NCBI GenBank assembly: GCA_965208275.1
Contig: OZ242331.1
Span: forward strand, 620,001-684,000
DNA: 64,000 nt
Reading direction: 5' to 3'
DNA from: Bin5 sp022827195
Lineage (GTDB): Bacteria; Chloroflexota; Anaerolineae; Caldilineales; Caldilineaceae
Made by a program: the position numbers and the translations under genes
Shown here: positions 18,302 through 26,770 of the stretch, one piece after another
Layout: each line of letters opens with the position of its first letter
Position numbering within the stretch: position 1 is the stretch's first letter
Notes under the pieces: generated by a model
What the model saw: only the letters and a program-made list of their open reading frames with translations
What the model was told of the DNA's origin: nothing
Database searches by the model: none

Positions 18302-18788
18302 ACTACGCGCCCGGCATCCAGAGTTTCTCCGTCAAATGCTGGTATTCGGCCGCGATCGAGAGGCGACCAGGTCTGAGCTGGCCGCGGCCTATGCCGGCTG
18401 GCGCGGCATGGTAAGAGACAGCAGAGGGGCTTTGCATTACTCAAGCAATGACATTCACAATCTCTTCGCACTGATCAGATCGGTCCCCGGTGTAGCGGAA
18501 GATTCGACGGGACGGAGATTCCTTGGGGTGGGCATTGACGAAAGCGCTGAGGCCGACCTGCGCCAGAGGCAGGAGAAAGCGGAGAACGGGGCCATGGCCC
18601 AGCAGGAGCTTACACTCGAAGAACTCACCCAAGCCGCCTACAGACGGCTGCTCGGGCTCGTGGAGAGCGAGAGCCCGACGGAGGCGCTCGAAGCAATCCA
18701 ACAGATCATCAGGCTGGTTGAGGTGAAACAGTCCGCCTTGCAGCAACTCGCCGACCTCGAGGCCCTTCTGGGCGAGGAGGTGGGATGA
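18252..18788 (+). CDS. Hypothetical helical protein
   Basis: The 178-residue product is charged and predicted helical, with no signal peptide. The N-terminal half contains LAAAYAGWRGMVRDSRGALHY; the C-terminal half (about 110-178) is Glu/Gln/Leu rich (LTLEELTQAAYRRLLGLVES) and looks like a helical bundle or coiled coil. I do not recognise it. ATG 18252 is preceded by GGAGAGCGGAG. It overlaps the following small gene by ATGA, suggesting co-translation. Confidence 0.65.
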   Translation: MERSNPDGIVEGPRLDKLRARHPEFLRQMLVFGRDREATRSELAAAYAGWRGMVRDSRGALHYSSNDIHNLFALIRSVPGVAEDSTGRRFLGVGIDESAEADLRQRQEKAENGAMAQQELTLEELTQAAYRRLLGLVESESPTEALEAIQQIIRLVEVKQSALQQLADLEALLGEEVG

Positions 18789-19033
18789 GGCGCTACTTGC
18801 CGCCTGCAGATTCCATTGCGGCCAACCTTGGCGGCGGCGCAACCGGAGCCGGCATTGCAAATCTACTCGACCACACTGTACCGGCGTTCGGGGGCAAGGC
18901 ACGCCTGTTCGACCGCGACTTTCTGCAGCCTCTCCTGCTCGGCTGGGCTGTGCCGTCAGTGGCAATGCCAAAACTCATCGGCCCCCTCCAGGTCTACCGG
19001 CGCATTGGCCCTGCCGGGGATGAATCGATTTGA
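18785..19033 (+). CDS. Hypothetical small protein
   Basis: An 82-residue frame translationally coupled (ATGA) to the preceding gene. It has a Gly/Ala-rich N-terminal part (NLGGGATGAGIANLL) and a hydrophobic middle, but no clear membrane helix or known motif. Support comes mainly from the overlap with its neighbour. About 280 nt without a convincing gene separate it from repeat C2. Confidence 0.45.
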   Translation: MRRYLPPADSIAANLGGGATGAGIANLLDHTVPAFGGKARLFDRDFLQPLLLGWAVPSVAMPKLIGPLQVYRRIGPAGDESI

Positions 19034-19313
19034 GATCCCAGGCCCTTGTGGGCATCGCGGCTGGCATGGCCGGCGCGCTGCTCCTTTGTGAAACTGTCCC
19101 GCTAGCATGCAAGTGGACGTTTCTGGGGCGAAGAAGGAGTCATCAACTTCCTGCGAACGTCGCGAGAGTTGCCGGAGAAGCCAGGCAGGACGGATAGGAT
19201 TTGACAGGTTCTTTGAGCTTCTCGCGGCCATTATGTTTGTGATGTCCTGCAGTGGCCAGGCTTCCGAACTCCAGCTCAACGTCAACAGCAGCCAGATTCT
19301 CACACGCGGAAAA

Positions 19314-19406
19314 CCCGGCCAGCCCTCTGTGCGCGCGAGCGTGTACCCGGGGACAAACTGAACGCATTCGCATAGGTCTCACCCAGTGGAACGGGGGGCG
19401 GCCGGG
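19314..19406 (+). repeat. Dispersed hairpin repeat, copy C2
   Basis: Same family as C1. Left end CCCGGCC-A-GCCCTCTGT, right end ACGGGGGGC-GGCCGGG; the T-A pair of C1 is a T-G wobble here. After the left arm comes GCGCGCGAGCGT and CCCGGGG, shared with other copies; the centre is variable. The next ATG (19432, lipoprotein) is 25 nt beyond the right end. Confidence 0.8.
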
Positions 19407-19431
19407 CTTGAGTCACTAAGGAAAGCACAAA

Positions 19432-19863
19432 ATGAATCCGAAACTGCTCACGGTCGCCGCTCTTGCGCTGATCCTTACTGCCTGCGTTCCAATCACGGCC
19501 GTACAGGAGACGCCAGAGCCGGCCCCGAAAGTGGCGACGGAGGCAAAGGCCGGCCTGTCAGACCTGGCATCTCTCTTCGCAAAAGCAGATGGTGAGGACG
19601 ATCCGGGAAAGTACGCCGCCTTGATTTACGAAATCGAGCACTGCCTACACCCTAACCTTAGCGAGTTGGAAAGGAATGAGGGTCTGGAGGATGGCGAAAA
19701 CAGGATTTCTCCGGGCGAGATAGTGGCCGCGACGATCTACTCGGTAGGGCTCTTTACTGCGCTTGGGCCGCAGGAACAGGTCTACCTGGATGATTCGAAC
19801 GAAGAATTAAGCATGTATGAGCTCCTCGAACTAGCACTGGCCGGCTGTGAGGAAGGTCTGTAG
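19432..19863 (+). CDS. Small lipoprotein of unknown function
   Basis: The 143-residue product has a lipoprotein signal with lipobox LTAC (Cys near residue 18), a Pro/Thr/Glu-rich linker and an acidic helical domain containing a Cys pair (EHCLHP and AGCEEGL). It would be membrane anchored and surface exposed. No family recognised. The start is supported by TAAGGAAAG about 8 nt before the ATG. Repeat C2 ends 25 nt upstream. Confidence 0.72.
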   Translation: MNPKLLTVAALALILTACVPITAVQETPEPAPKVATEAKAGLSDLASLFAKADGEDDPGKYAALIYEIEHCLHPNLSELERNEGLEDGENRISPGEIVAATIYSVGLFTALGPQEQVYLDDSNEELSMYELLELALAGCEEGL

Positions 19864-20245
19864 CCCATGAGACGAAGCGCCCAGCCATCCCCATGTGCGG
19901 GCAACCTCTCCAACCCGCCATAGGTCGAGCGTCACAACCTTCTGGCGTGCGGACTTGGTCCCAACGGCTGGACCTCACAAATCTCCCCTTTTCTTTCTTC
20001 AGCAGGTGAGCAGCTCTCCACGACCTAGTCTTTGTTCTCTCGGGCCCAGACAGTGAGAGCACGGCTACATCTACAGCACATTCGGCAGAGCCTCCGGCAT
20101 CGAACGGAACGCAATGTTTCGGAAACTGTCGGCGGTCAGTTGCGGCCATCGGTGACATATTTCTGCAACATTTCATCGCTATCGTGAGAAGTACCACAGG
20201 CAGTTCGTGTGGAACGTACCGCAAACAGTTCACGAAAGGGGTGAA
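19864..20245. other. Gene-free spacer
   Basis: This 382-nt stretch lies between two lipoprotein genes. Just after the first stop there is a weakly repeat-like segment (CCCAGCCATCCCCATGTGCG, near 19880), which may be a decayed left end of the dispersed repeat. Otherwise I see nothing recognisable. Confidence 0.35.
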
Positions 20246-21784
20246 ATGATGGATAGCAAGAGAGTTGGGATGAAGAGGTTCCTGATAGGCCTGCTCCTGG
20301 TTGCCATCGTAGGTGCAGGAGTCCTGGCCGGATGCAGGGGAGGCGGAGAAGGACGGGATTCCGGCGCAACCGAGACGCAGGAGAGCGCTGAGCAGGGCGG
20401 CAGCGAGTCCGGCGGCGAACACGGCAGCGGCGGCGAAAGTAGCGAGGGCGGAAATGAAGGCGCCGGGGAATCAGGTGCGTCCGGCAGTGAAGAAGCCAGC
20501 GGCGCCACCCTTGCGCCGGACGAGACCTTCGACGCCGTGCGCGCCGGCGCCCGGCTGATTTTGGGTTACGACACCGAGAGCAACGCCTTTTCGGGCACGG
20601 TGGAGAACACGACCAACAGTACCTTGACCCGGGTGAGGGTCGAGGTGCACCTGTCGAACGGAACGGAGCTCGGTCCGACCACGCCGGTCGACCTGGCGCC
20701 GGGCCAGGTGATGGCGATCAACCTGCCGTCAACGGCGGCATCGTTCACCGGCTGGATCGCCCACGCCGAGGTTGGCAGTGGCGGCGGCGAGGGGAGCCAG
20801 TCGGGCGGTGAGGCCGGCGGTGAGCATGGCGGCAGCGGCGAAGGCAGCGGAGGCGAGAGCGGTGAGTCGGGCAGTGAGTCGGGCGGTGAAGGCGGCGGCA
20901 CAACTCCACAAGGCTCCGATGAGATCGGGGAAGCCGCCATGTCGAGTCCGACCATTCCGCTCGACCAGACGTGGAACGGCATGCTCGGAGGCCTGGCTGT
21001 CTCGGCACGGTACGATGCGTCAACCCAGTCTGTCCACACAACGGTGCAGAACACGCTCGCGCAGGTGCTCTGCTACGTGCAGGCCGAACCGCACCTGAAG
21101 GCGGGGACGAGGACGGTAGGCGAGCTTGGCCCCGACGTGATGGGACACCTGAGCCCCGGCCAGGAAGCGACCTCCAACATAGCGGTCGCTAGCGAGCCGA
21201 ATCTCGCCGGAGTCACCTTCGATGGTTACGTTGTTCACATGGAACTGTTCGACTGCGGCGGTACCGGCCCGGTCCCTCACACGGGAGGAGAAGGCGCTGA
21301 AGGATCCGGTGGTGAGGGCAGCGGTGAAGGTAGCAGTGAGTCGAGTGCAGCGGGCAGCGAGGAAGGCAGCGGCGCCACCCTGACGCCGGACGAGACCTTC
21401 GACGCAGTCCGCGCCGGCGCCCGGCTGATCCTGCGCTACGACGCTGCGGGCAACGCCTTCAAGGGCAGTGTGGAGAACACGACCAATGGTGTCCTGACCC
21501 GGGTCAGGGTCGAGGTGCACCTCTCGAACGGGGTGGAGCTCGGGCCGACGACACCGGTGGACCTGGCTCCGGGCGAGACAGCGGCGATCGAGCTGCCCTC
21601 GACGTCAGCATCGTTTGCCGGCTGGATAGCCCACGCAGAGGTTGGCGGCGGCGGAGAGGGAAGCCAGTCGGGCGGTGAGGCCGGTGGTGAGCACGGCGGC
21701 AGCGGCGAGTCCGGCGGCGAACACGGTGGTAGCGGCGGCAGTGGTGAGCATGGTTCCGGCGGCGAAGGGCAAGGGGGCGGCTAG
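20246..21784 (+). CDS. Lipoprotein with three FxLYD-like domains joined by Gly/Ser/Glu linkers
   Basis: The 512-residue product has a lipoprotein signal (VGAGVLAGC, Cys near 30). Domains 1 and 3 are near-identical about 90-residue beta-type units starting LAPDETFDAVRAGARLILGY and ending GWIAHAEVG. The middle domain (PLDQTWNGMLGGLAVSARYD) is a diverged relative with a Cys pair. Low-complexity linkers of SGGE/GGEHGGSG repeats separate them and form the C-terminus. The domain duplication probably arose recently. It is likely a surface sensor or adhesin, placed directly upstream of a two-component pair. Start at the ATG pair 20246/20249 after AAGGGGTG. Confidence 0.8.
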   Translation: MMDSKRVGMKRFLIGLLLVAIVGAGVLAGCRGGGEGRDSGATETQESAEQGGSESGGEHGSGGESSEGGNEGAGESGASGSEEASGATLAPDETFDAVRAGARLILGYDTESNAFSGTVENTTNSTLTRVRVEVHLSNGTELGPTTPVDLAPGQVMAINLPSTAASFTGWIAHAEVGSGGGEGSQSGGEAGGEHGGSGEGSGGESGESGSESGGEGGGTTPQGSDEIGEAAMSSPTIPLDQTWNGMLGGLAVSARYDASTQSVHTTVQNTLAQVLCYVQAEPHLKAGTRTVGELGPDVMGHLSPGQEATSNIAVASEPNLAGVTFDGYVVHMELFDCGGTGPVPHTGGEGAEGSGGEGSGEGSSESSAAGSEEGSGATLTPDETFDAVRAGARLILRYDAAGNAFKGSVENTTNGVLTRVRVEVHLSNGVELGPTTPVDLAPGETAAIELPSTSASFAGWIAHAEVGGGGEGSQSGGEAGGEHGGSGESGGEHGGSGGSGEHGSGGEGQGGG

Positions 21785-21864
21785 AGCCACCCTAAATTCG
21801 GTCAAGGGGAGATGACGAAACTTCGCTTGAAGTGAGATAATCTCCCTCGACACAGCCGGCCGAA

Positions 21865-21895
21865 GGACGCGGTGCCTACTCTAGGCACCGCGTCC
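21865..21895 (+). promoter_or_regulatory. Perfect 14-bp palindrome before the response regulator
   Basis: GGACGCGGTGCCTA (21865-21878) and TAGGCACCGCGTCC (21882-21895) are exact inverted repeats around a 3-nt loop. There is no T run, so it may be a poor terminator for the preceding lipoprotein gene or an operator for the regulator that starts 28 nt later. Confidence 0.55.
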
Positions 21896-21922
21896 TGTGA
21901 TAGATTGTCAGCGGGGGTCCTG

Positions 21923-22600
21923 ATGAGCGGCACGGTATTGATCGTCGAAGACGATACGAGGATTGCGAACTGGGTCAAGGTCTACTTCGAGCGCGCCGGT
22001 TACTTCGCTGAAGTCGCCTACGACGGTGAGTCCGGGCTGGCTTTGGCCCGCGATCTCGCTCCGGACCTGATCATCCTCGACCTGATGCTTCCCCGCCTCG
22101 ATGGCGTGGAGCTGTGCAGAACTCTGCGGCGGGAGTCGGATGTTCCGATCATCATGCTGACGGCGCGAGAGGCCCCCGCCCAGCGAGTTGTCGGGCTGGA
22201 CAGCGGCGCCGACGACTACATTGTCAAGCCATTCGATCCGGAGGAGATGATTGCGCGCGCCGAGGCCGTGCTTCGCCGCGTCAAAGGGAAGGTCCAGCAG
22301 GTACTGAGACGCGGCAACATCACACTGGATGAGACCAGGGGGATCGTTACGGTCGATGAAGAGCCGGTGACCTTGAGCTGGGCGCAGATTGCTCTGCTCG
22401 CGGCGTTCATGCGCAATCCGAACCAGTTGCTCACTCGCGACCAGCTGATTTCTCTGGCCTTCAACGACGAATTCGACGGGTTTGACCGCGCCATCGACAG
22501 CCAGGTCGCGCGTTTGCGAAAACGGATCGACCGTGCCGGTTGCCAGCCGATTCAAACTGTCTACGGCGCCGGCTACAGGTTCGTGGTGGAGAACGAATGA
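21923..22600 (+). CDS. OmpR-family response regulator (BaeR-like)
   Basis: A 225-residue regulator. The receiver domain has the acidic pocket in LIVEDD, the phospho-acceptor Asp in LIILDLMLP, the Thr of MLTAREAP and the Lys of DYIVKPFDP. A C-terminal winged helix follows (PNQLLTRDQLIS to VYGAGYRFV). Start at ATG 21923, after GGGGGTC; upstream residues of the open frame are not receiver-like. Its stop overlaps the kinase start, so both are one operon. It probably controls envelope genes, perhaps the adjacent lipoprotein. Confidence 0.92.
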   Translation: MSGTVLIVEDDTRIANWVKVYFERAGYFAEVAYDGESGLALARDLAPDLIILDLMLPRLDGVELCRTLRRESDVPIIMLTAREAPAQRVVGLDSGADDYIVKPFDPEEMIARAEAVLRRVKGKVQQVLRRGNITLDETRGIVTVDEEPVTLSWAQIALLAAFMRNPNQLLTRDQLISLAFNDEFDGFDRAIDSQVARLRKRIDRAGCQPIQTVYGAGYRFVVENE

Positions 22601-24006
22601 TGTCGCTACGCTGGCGAATTATGGGTTCACTCGTCGCTGTCATCGTCCTTTCCGTCTTGATCAGCGTCAGTGTGGGCTTCTACGCGACGCAAAACCGTCT
22701 GGGCGTTTTCGTAGACCGGATAGGCGATGACGAGGCTGTCCAGTTGGCCCGGATTTTGAGTCGGGCGTATACCGCCGCAGGTGGCTGGGAATCAGTGGAC
22801 AGGACACTGGCCGAGGCAGGATACATCTACATTGGCGGGCGGCAGCGTGAACGGTCCGAAGAGAGCGAGGGCGTACACATCGAGTCCCTGCACCGGGACC
22901 CGGTGCGAATCGTCATCGTCGCGGCCGATGGAGTTGTGGTCAAGGACAACCTGTCGGACCTGCTTCCCGGGACACCTGCGCCCGATCTGGGCGGTCATCG
23001 GGAGACGGTCGTCGATCTGGCTACGAACCGGAACGTAGGTCACGTCTATGTGGACGTAAACGATGAGCTTTTCTCGACCGAGTCGCACGGGTTTCTCAAC
23101 ACGCTCCTCTACATCACTCTGATAGGAGGAGCACTGACTGCCGGCATTGCCATACTGCTGGCCGCATGGCTGTCCCAGCGGATCACGGCGCCGGTGACGG
23201 CCCTCACTGAGGCGACCCAGGCGGTTGCCCAAGGGGGCGCGGCGCGGCTGCCGGTTGCGGGTGCGGACGAGCTGGGACAGATGAGCGCCGCATTCAACCG
23301 GATGGCCTCAGCCCTGGCGACGCAGCGCGAGCTGCGAAGGCGACTGATTAACGATATCTCACATGAGCTGAATACGCCGCTCAGCGTCATCCAGCTGGAA
23401 GCTAAAGGGTTGCGCGATGGACTGCAGACACCAGAGAGTGCTTCCGATCATATCATCCAGGAAGTGGAGAGGCTGCGCGGCCTCGTAACCGATCTGGACT
23501 GGCTGGCTGAGACAGATCATGGGGAATTGGGGCTCACCCTCGGAGCGTACTCTATTCGCGAGCTTCTCATCGCTGAGACGGGGCGCTGGCTGCCGCCGTC
23601 ACAGGCCCGGCAAGTCGAGCTGTCGACGCAGATAGCCGGTGACCTCCCCGAAATGGCGCTCGACCGGGTGCGATTGAGCCAGGCATTGGGGAACGTTCTG
23701 AATAACGCCATTCACTGTGCCGAAGCGGGCGGCCACGTTGTGGTTGGGGCGGAGCTTGAACGAGAGGAGGGTTTGGCAATTACGATCACCGATGATGGGA
23801 TCGGCATCCACCCTGAAGACCTTCCCCACGTCTTCGATCGCTTCTATCGGACCGACCTGTCCCGCAGCCGGGGAATCGGCGGCACGGGTCTGGGGCTGGC
23901 AATCACCAGGGCAATCATCGAAGCGCATGGGGGTACGATCGACGCGGCAAGTAGCGGGCCCGGACAGGGCGCCACGGTGACCATTCGCCTTCCGCTGACG
24001 AAATGA
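22597..24006 (+). CDS. Membrane sensor histidine kinase (BaeS-like)
   Basis: The 469-residue kinase has an N-terminal transmembrane helix (about 8-30), a roughly 140-residue extracytoplasmic sensor, a second helix (about 170-193) and HAMP. The HisKA box is NDISHELNTPLSVIQLE, with the phospho-acceptor His. The ATPase domain has N box LGNVLNNAIHCAE, G1 DDGIGI, F box DRFYR and G2 GGTGLGLAI. It overlaps the regulator by ATGA. It is the cognate partner of the regulator at 21923; the ligand is unknown. Confidence 0.93.
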   Translation: MMSLRWRIMGSLVAVIVLSVLISVSVGFYATQNRLGVFVDRIGDDEAVQLARILSRAYTAAGGWESVDRTLAEAGYIYIGGRQRERSEESEGVHIESLHRDPVRIVIVAADGVVVKDNLSDLLPGTPAPDLGGHRETVVDLATNRNVGHVYVDVNDELFSTESHGFLNTLLYITLIGGALTAGIAILLAAWLSQRITAPVTALTEATQAVAQGGAARLPVAGADELGQMSAAFNRMASALATQRELRRRLINDISHELNTPLSVIQLEAKGLRDGLQTPESASDHIIQEVERLRGLVTDLDWLAETDHGELGLTLGAYSIRELLIAETGRWLPPSQARQVELSTQIAGDLPEMALDRVRLSQALGNVLNNAIHCAEAGGHVVVGAELEREEGLAITITDDGIGIHPEDLPHVFDRFYRTDLSRSRGIGGTGLGLAITRAIIEAHGGTIDAASSGPGQGATVTIRLPLTK

Positions 24007-24444
24007 CACTCCCGGCATCAACGTGGACGGCAACGAGCGCAAGACATTTCACAGATTGTCCGCGGGCGCGACAGCGTTTTGCGAGACTGGGCGGGCCTGC
24101 CGGAATCGCATGCACAGGCACATCGCAGCAGTCTAGGCGATATTGCGTTATACCGGACGCTTCTGCACCAGGGCCTGACTTGCGGCGAAGCGGCCGCGCA
24201 CTTGTGGGTTGTCGAATGCTAAGCGGCGGGAGCCGTCGTCCCGGTCGGACGGGAAGAGGGTATCGATGTTGCGATGACCGGGCAGTGGGTGACTCCTTCT
24301 TTCAGTCGAAGAGTGGACCATTAGGGTGCGTCAGATAGGGTGTGGAAATCCTGAGGACGCTCACAAAGACTGGCCAGAGATAGTGCTCGGTTACGAACCA
24401 ATCGAATAAAAACTTGTCGCCAACCGGAAAGTTGTAAGCATTGA
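24007..24444. other. Gene-free stretch after the kinase
   Basis: No convincing frame, RNA or repeat was found between the kinase stop and repeat copy C3. On the minus strand, just beyond the C3 right end, there is only a 16-codon frame beginning at 24440. Confidence 0.35.
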
Positions 24445-24541
24445 CTGGCCGCCCCCCGTTCCACTGGGTGTAAAGCTGTCGCTAAAGCGCAGTTGTAGGC
24501 TCCCCGGGTCGAACGCGTGAACGCACAGAGGGCTGGCCAGG
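24445..24541 (-). repeat. Dispersed hairpin repeat, copy C3
   Basis: On the minus strand: left end CTGGCC-A-GCCCTCTGT, right end ACGGGGGGC-GGCCAG. The terminal pair is T-A here instead of C-G, keeping the stem intact. It shares CCCGGGG after the left arm and CCCAGTGGA before the right arm with copy C2. The region 24542-24824 beside it contains a 12-bp direct repeat (GGTGCGAACAGC twice near 24602-24628) and no convincing gene. Confidence 0.8.
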
Positions 24542-24824
24542 ATCTGTTGTGGACGATGGCGCGCGGCGCTGTCTTGCGATCGGACGATGACCGAGAAGCG
24601 TTGGTGCGAACAGCTTCGGTGCGAACAGCATTGGCCGAGATTTGCAGGCAGTCTCCTCGCGTACCCAAGGGAACACCCGCGATGAGAACACAGCTACTTC
24701 TTTTGGCTGTTAGTCGCAGTGCAGGTCGGAGAATCGTATGGAATGTCCATCCCTCTCACCTGGCTACGCCTGAAACGTCTACAACGTGCCGCTGACGAAG
24801 AGTTTTCCTCTTGCCAGGGCTAGC

Positions 24825-25118
24825 CTAACGCTGGACGAACTGGCCCGGCGTTTCGAATGGCACGGTGCAGAACGGCGGCAAGGGATCGGGGTCGGTGGCT
24901 ACTACCTGGACGCGGCCATCGCTGTGATAGGCCGTGCGTCGTTTGGCCTTGCAGCCGATGCAGATTTCGAGGCGCAGGATTTCGCCATTTGCGCCGATCT
25001 CATCGGAGGGGCGCACCGGCTGCCAGCCATGAACCTGGTTTGGATATTCTTTCTTTTGCTTCTGGACCTTCTGCCGCGTGCCGCGGCTCTTTAGGCGACT
25101 CGATATCCGCCTCAGCAT
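24825..25118 (-). CDS. Small CxxC-motif protein, paralogue B
   Basis: A 97-residue protein with a basic N-terminus (RLKSRGTRQKVQKQKKE) and a core matching paralogue A at 18029: HGWQ, then CIGCKAKRR, then TDPDPLPPFC, with equal spacing. Conserved positions are W, Q, the CxxC, A, R, G, TDP, LP and the last C. The start codon has only a weak site (AAGAGG). It lies between repeat copies C4 and C3 on the same strand as both. No known family. Confidence 0.6.
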   Translation of the reverse strand: MLRRISSRLKSRGTRQKVQKQKKEYPNQVHGWQPVRPSDEIGANGEILRLEICIGCKAKRRTAYHSDGRVQVVATDPDPLPPFCTVPFETPGQFVQR

Positions 25119-25246
25119 GCCTCTTATGCGGCGCTGTCCGACTGCTTTGTTCTGGATTGGCTGCCGGACAATGGGTGCGCCCCCTCCGCCTCCTGGATCT
25201 CTTGCAGTTTTTCTACTTGGCGTGCCAACACTCTGCCTTGCTTCGA

Positions 25247-25354
25247 CTACCCGACGATGAGGTCAGCGACGTGGATCGGGCCGCTGAAGTAGAGACCGAA
25301 AGCGATAAGAATGATTGCGATAACAATTGCGATCGTTCGGGCCTTGGCAGTCAT
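25247..25354 (-). CDS. Very small single-helix membrane protein
   Basis: A 35-codon gene: MTAKARTIAI start, a long Ile/Ala/Leu helix (about residues 7-25) and the C-terminal HVADLIVG. AAAGGAG lies about 9 nt before the ATG, strong support for translation. It resembles DUF-type small membrane peptides or a holin-like peptide only in general form. Function unknown. Confidence 0.6.
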   Translation of the reverse strand: MTAKARTIAIVIAIILIAFGLYFSGPIHVADLIVG

Positions 25355-25574
25355 GTAAAGGACTCCTTTCAGTCGGACCGGGTCGTTACTGCAAGAAGCT
25401 GTGCCTGTGAACTCGCACCTATGTTGCCGTTCGCTTTTCTGTCCAGACTGACCGATGTAAATACCTCTTGCGCCAGGGGATTGGTCGCCCGTACGCCGGC
25501 GACGGCCGCTGAGCCGCTGACGTGTTACATCGCCTTCCTCCTTTCGAGATGGGCACACACCTCTCTCTTTCGAC

Positions 25575-25793
25575 CTACCCTTCGGCCGGCATCCAGTCGG
25601 TGCTTCCTTCGTACTGGCAGCCGTCCCAGTGTTCGATCGCGTAGAACCAGCCTTCCCCATTGGCTACGACGAAAGTGGCCCAGATGAAAACGGTCTCCTC
25701 CTCCACGCGCACCGAAAGGAGGCGGAGGTTGCTGAGAAATCGGCGCCACGAAATGCGTGACGACCTGCGACAAGCCGGGGGGAAGCGGTTCAT
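25575..25793 (-). CDS. Hypothetical small protein
   Basis: A 72-residue frame whose C-terminal half is rich in Trp, Tyr, Phe and acidic residues (VFIWATFVVANGEGWFYAIE), a composition unlikely by chance, while the N-terminal half is basic. I do not recognise it. The start is uncertain: a shorter version from within the first 30 residues is possible. It is upstream of the 35-residue peptide gene and paralogue B on the same strand. Confidence 0.45.
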   Translation of the reverse strand: MNRFPPACRRSSRISWRRFLSNLRLLSVRVEEETVFIWATFVVANGEGWFYAIEHWDGCQYEGSTDWMPAEG

Positions 25794-26011
25794 TCATGAA
25801 GCCGTTGCCGGTCTCGCCTACCGGGCACCGCCTGTGGCAATCGCTGTGTGGTAAGCAAGTGGCGCAGCAGCTGGCGCGACTGGTACATTAGAGGGCAGTC
25901 CAACCAGGTTTAACTGCCGACGCAGGCATCGTGTAGAGCTATGTCTTGAAGCCGAAGGCTATAGCTAGAGCGAAGCGGATTCTCATCAGCATTCTCATTG
26001 CGTGAACCAAA

Positions 26012-26109
26012 CCGGCCGCCCCCCGTTCCACAGGTGTAACTGCGAATGCCGTTTGGCGTTAGCCAGGATGCCCCAGGGTGAACGCTTGCGCGCACAGGGG
26101 GCTGGCCGG
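26012..26109 (-). repeat. Dispersed hairpin repeat, copy C4
   Basis: On the minus strand: left end ACCGGCC-A-GCCCCCTGT, right end ACGGGGGGC-GGCCGGT, fully paired apart from the bulged A (16 bp). GCGCGCAAGCGTTCACCCTGG follows the left arm. This copy has the C-G version of the inner pair. A short 19-codon frame starts about 14 nt beyond the right end. Confidence 0.8.
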
Positions 26110-26770
26110 TGAACTGGTTTCGCCCGCGCCGATCATGGAGGATGGTGTGAGTGGGAGTTACGTAGGCCAGCGAGCCATTGACCCCCCGCTTCTTCGATTT
26201 CTTGTGTAGTCGATTCGGCTTCCGCCGCTGGAAAGATGTCTGTGGCCGAGAAGGACCCTTGCGGCGCACTCGTACCCGGTCGGTACCCACGCGCCGACTA
26301 GCTTCATGCGGTGCGTCGGTCCCCTTTTGGCGTCGCTTCCCATATAGGTTGTATCGATCGGCCATGACCCCACAGGAGGTCAGGTCGTAGCCGACTCCAG
26401 CCTTTCCCAGGCAAGCAGTGCCCTCTTTGCTATCAGGGTCACATTGATAAGAACAACACCAGGCGTACGATGGAACATACAGTGGCCTCTGATGAACCCG
26501 ATAAACAGTGTGTGTACTCGGTCATAGATTTCCGTCGACGCTTGCCTCCCCCTAACTGCCGCGAGCAGCCGGCGACGGGCCGGTCCAAGCGGCTAGCAGA
26601 GACACTCTTGCAAGTAACACCGCAACTTCCACGTAAGGTTCATTCCGCTAACTCTGGCGACCTGGAAAAAGTATGGCAACTGGCGCCTTAGCCCAAGGTA
26701 GGACTGCACGCGTGTTCCTTTGCCCACGAGTTCGATTCGCGCTTCCAGGCTGCGAGGCGAGGCGGTTGCG
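26110..26770. other. Gene-poor stretch
   Basis: A basic minus-strand frame beginning at 26365 (MADRYNLYGKRRQKG, rich in Lys/Arg) reads through repeat C4 to 25910. It lacks a good ribosome binding site and is only a weak candidate. Nothing else is recognised up to the HTH gene at 26771. Confidence 0.3.

Noticed and set aside
17918..19406. Canonical integron attC sites
   Set aside because: The ends lack the RYYYAAC/GTTRRRY core, copies are in both orientations, and no integron integrase is in the window. Only the looser cassette-like idea is kept as a finding.
24857..25687. 276-codon plus-strand frame
   Set aside because: Arg/Ser/Cys-rich and opposite to better supported small minus-strand genes, one with a strong ribosome binding site.
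26725..26755. tRNA T-arm-like sequence (GAGTTCGATTCGCGC)
   Set aside because: The flanking bases do not form a T stem, and no acceptor or anticodon arm can be drawn.
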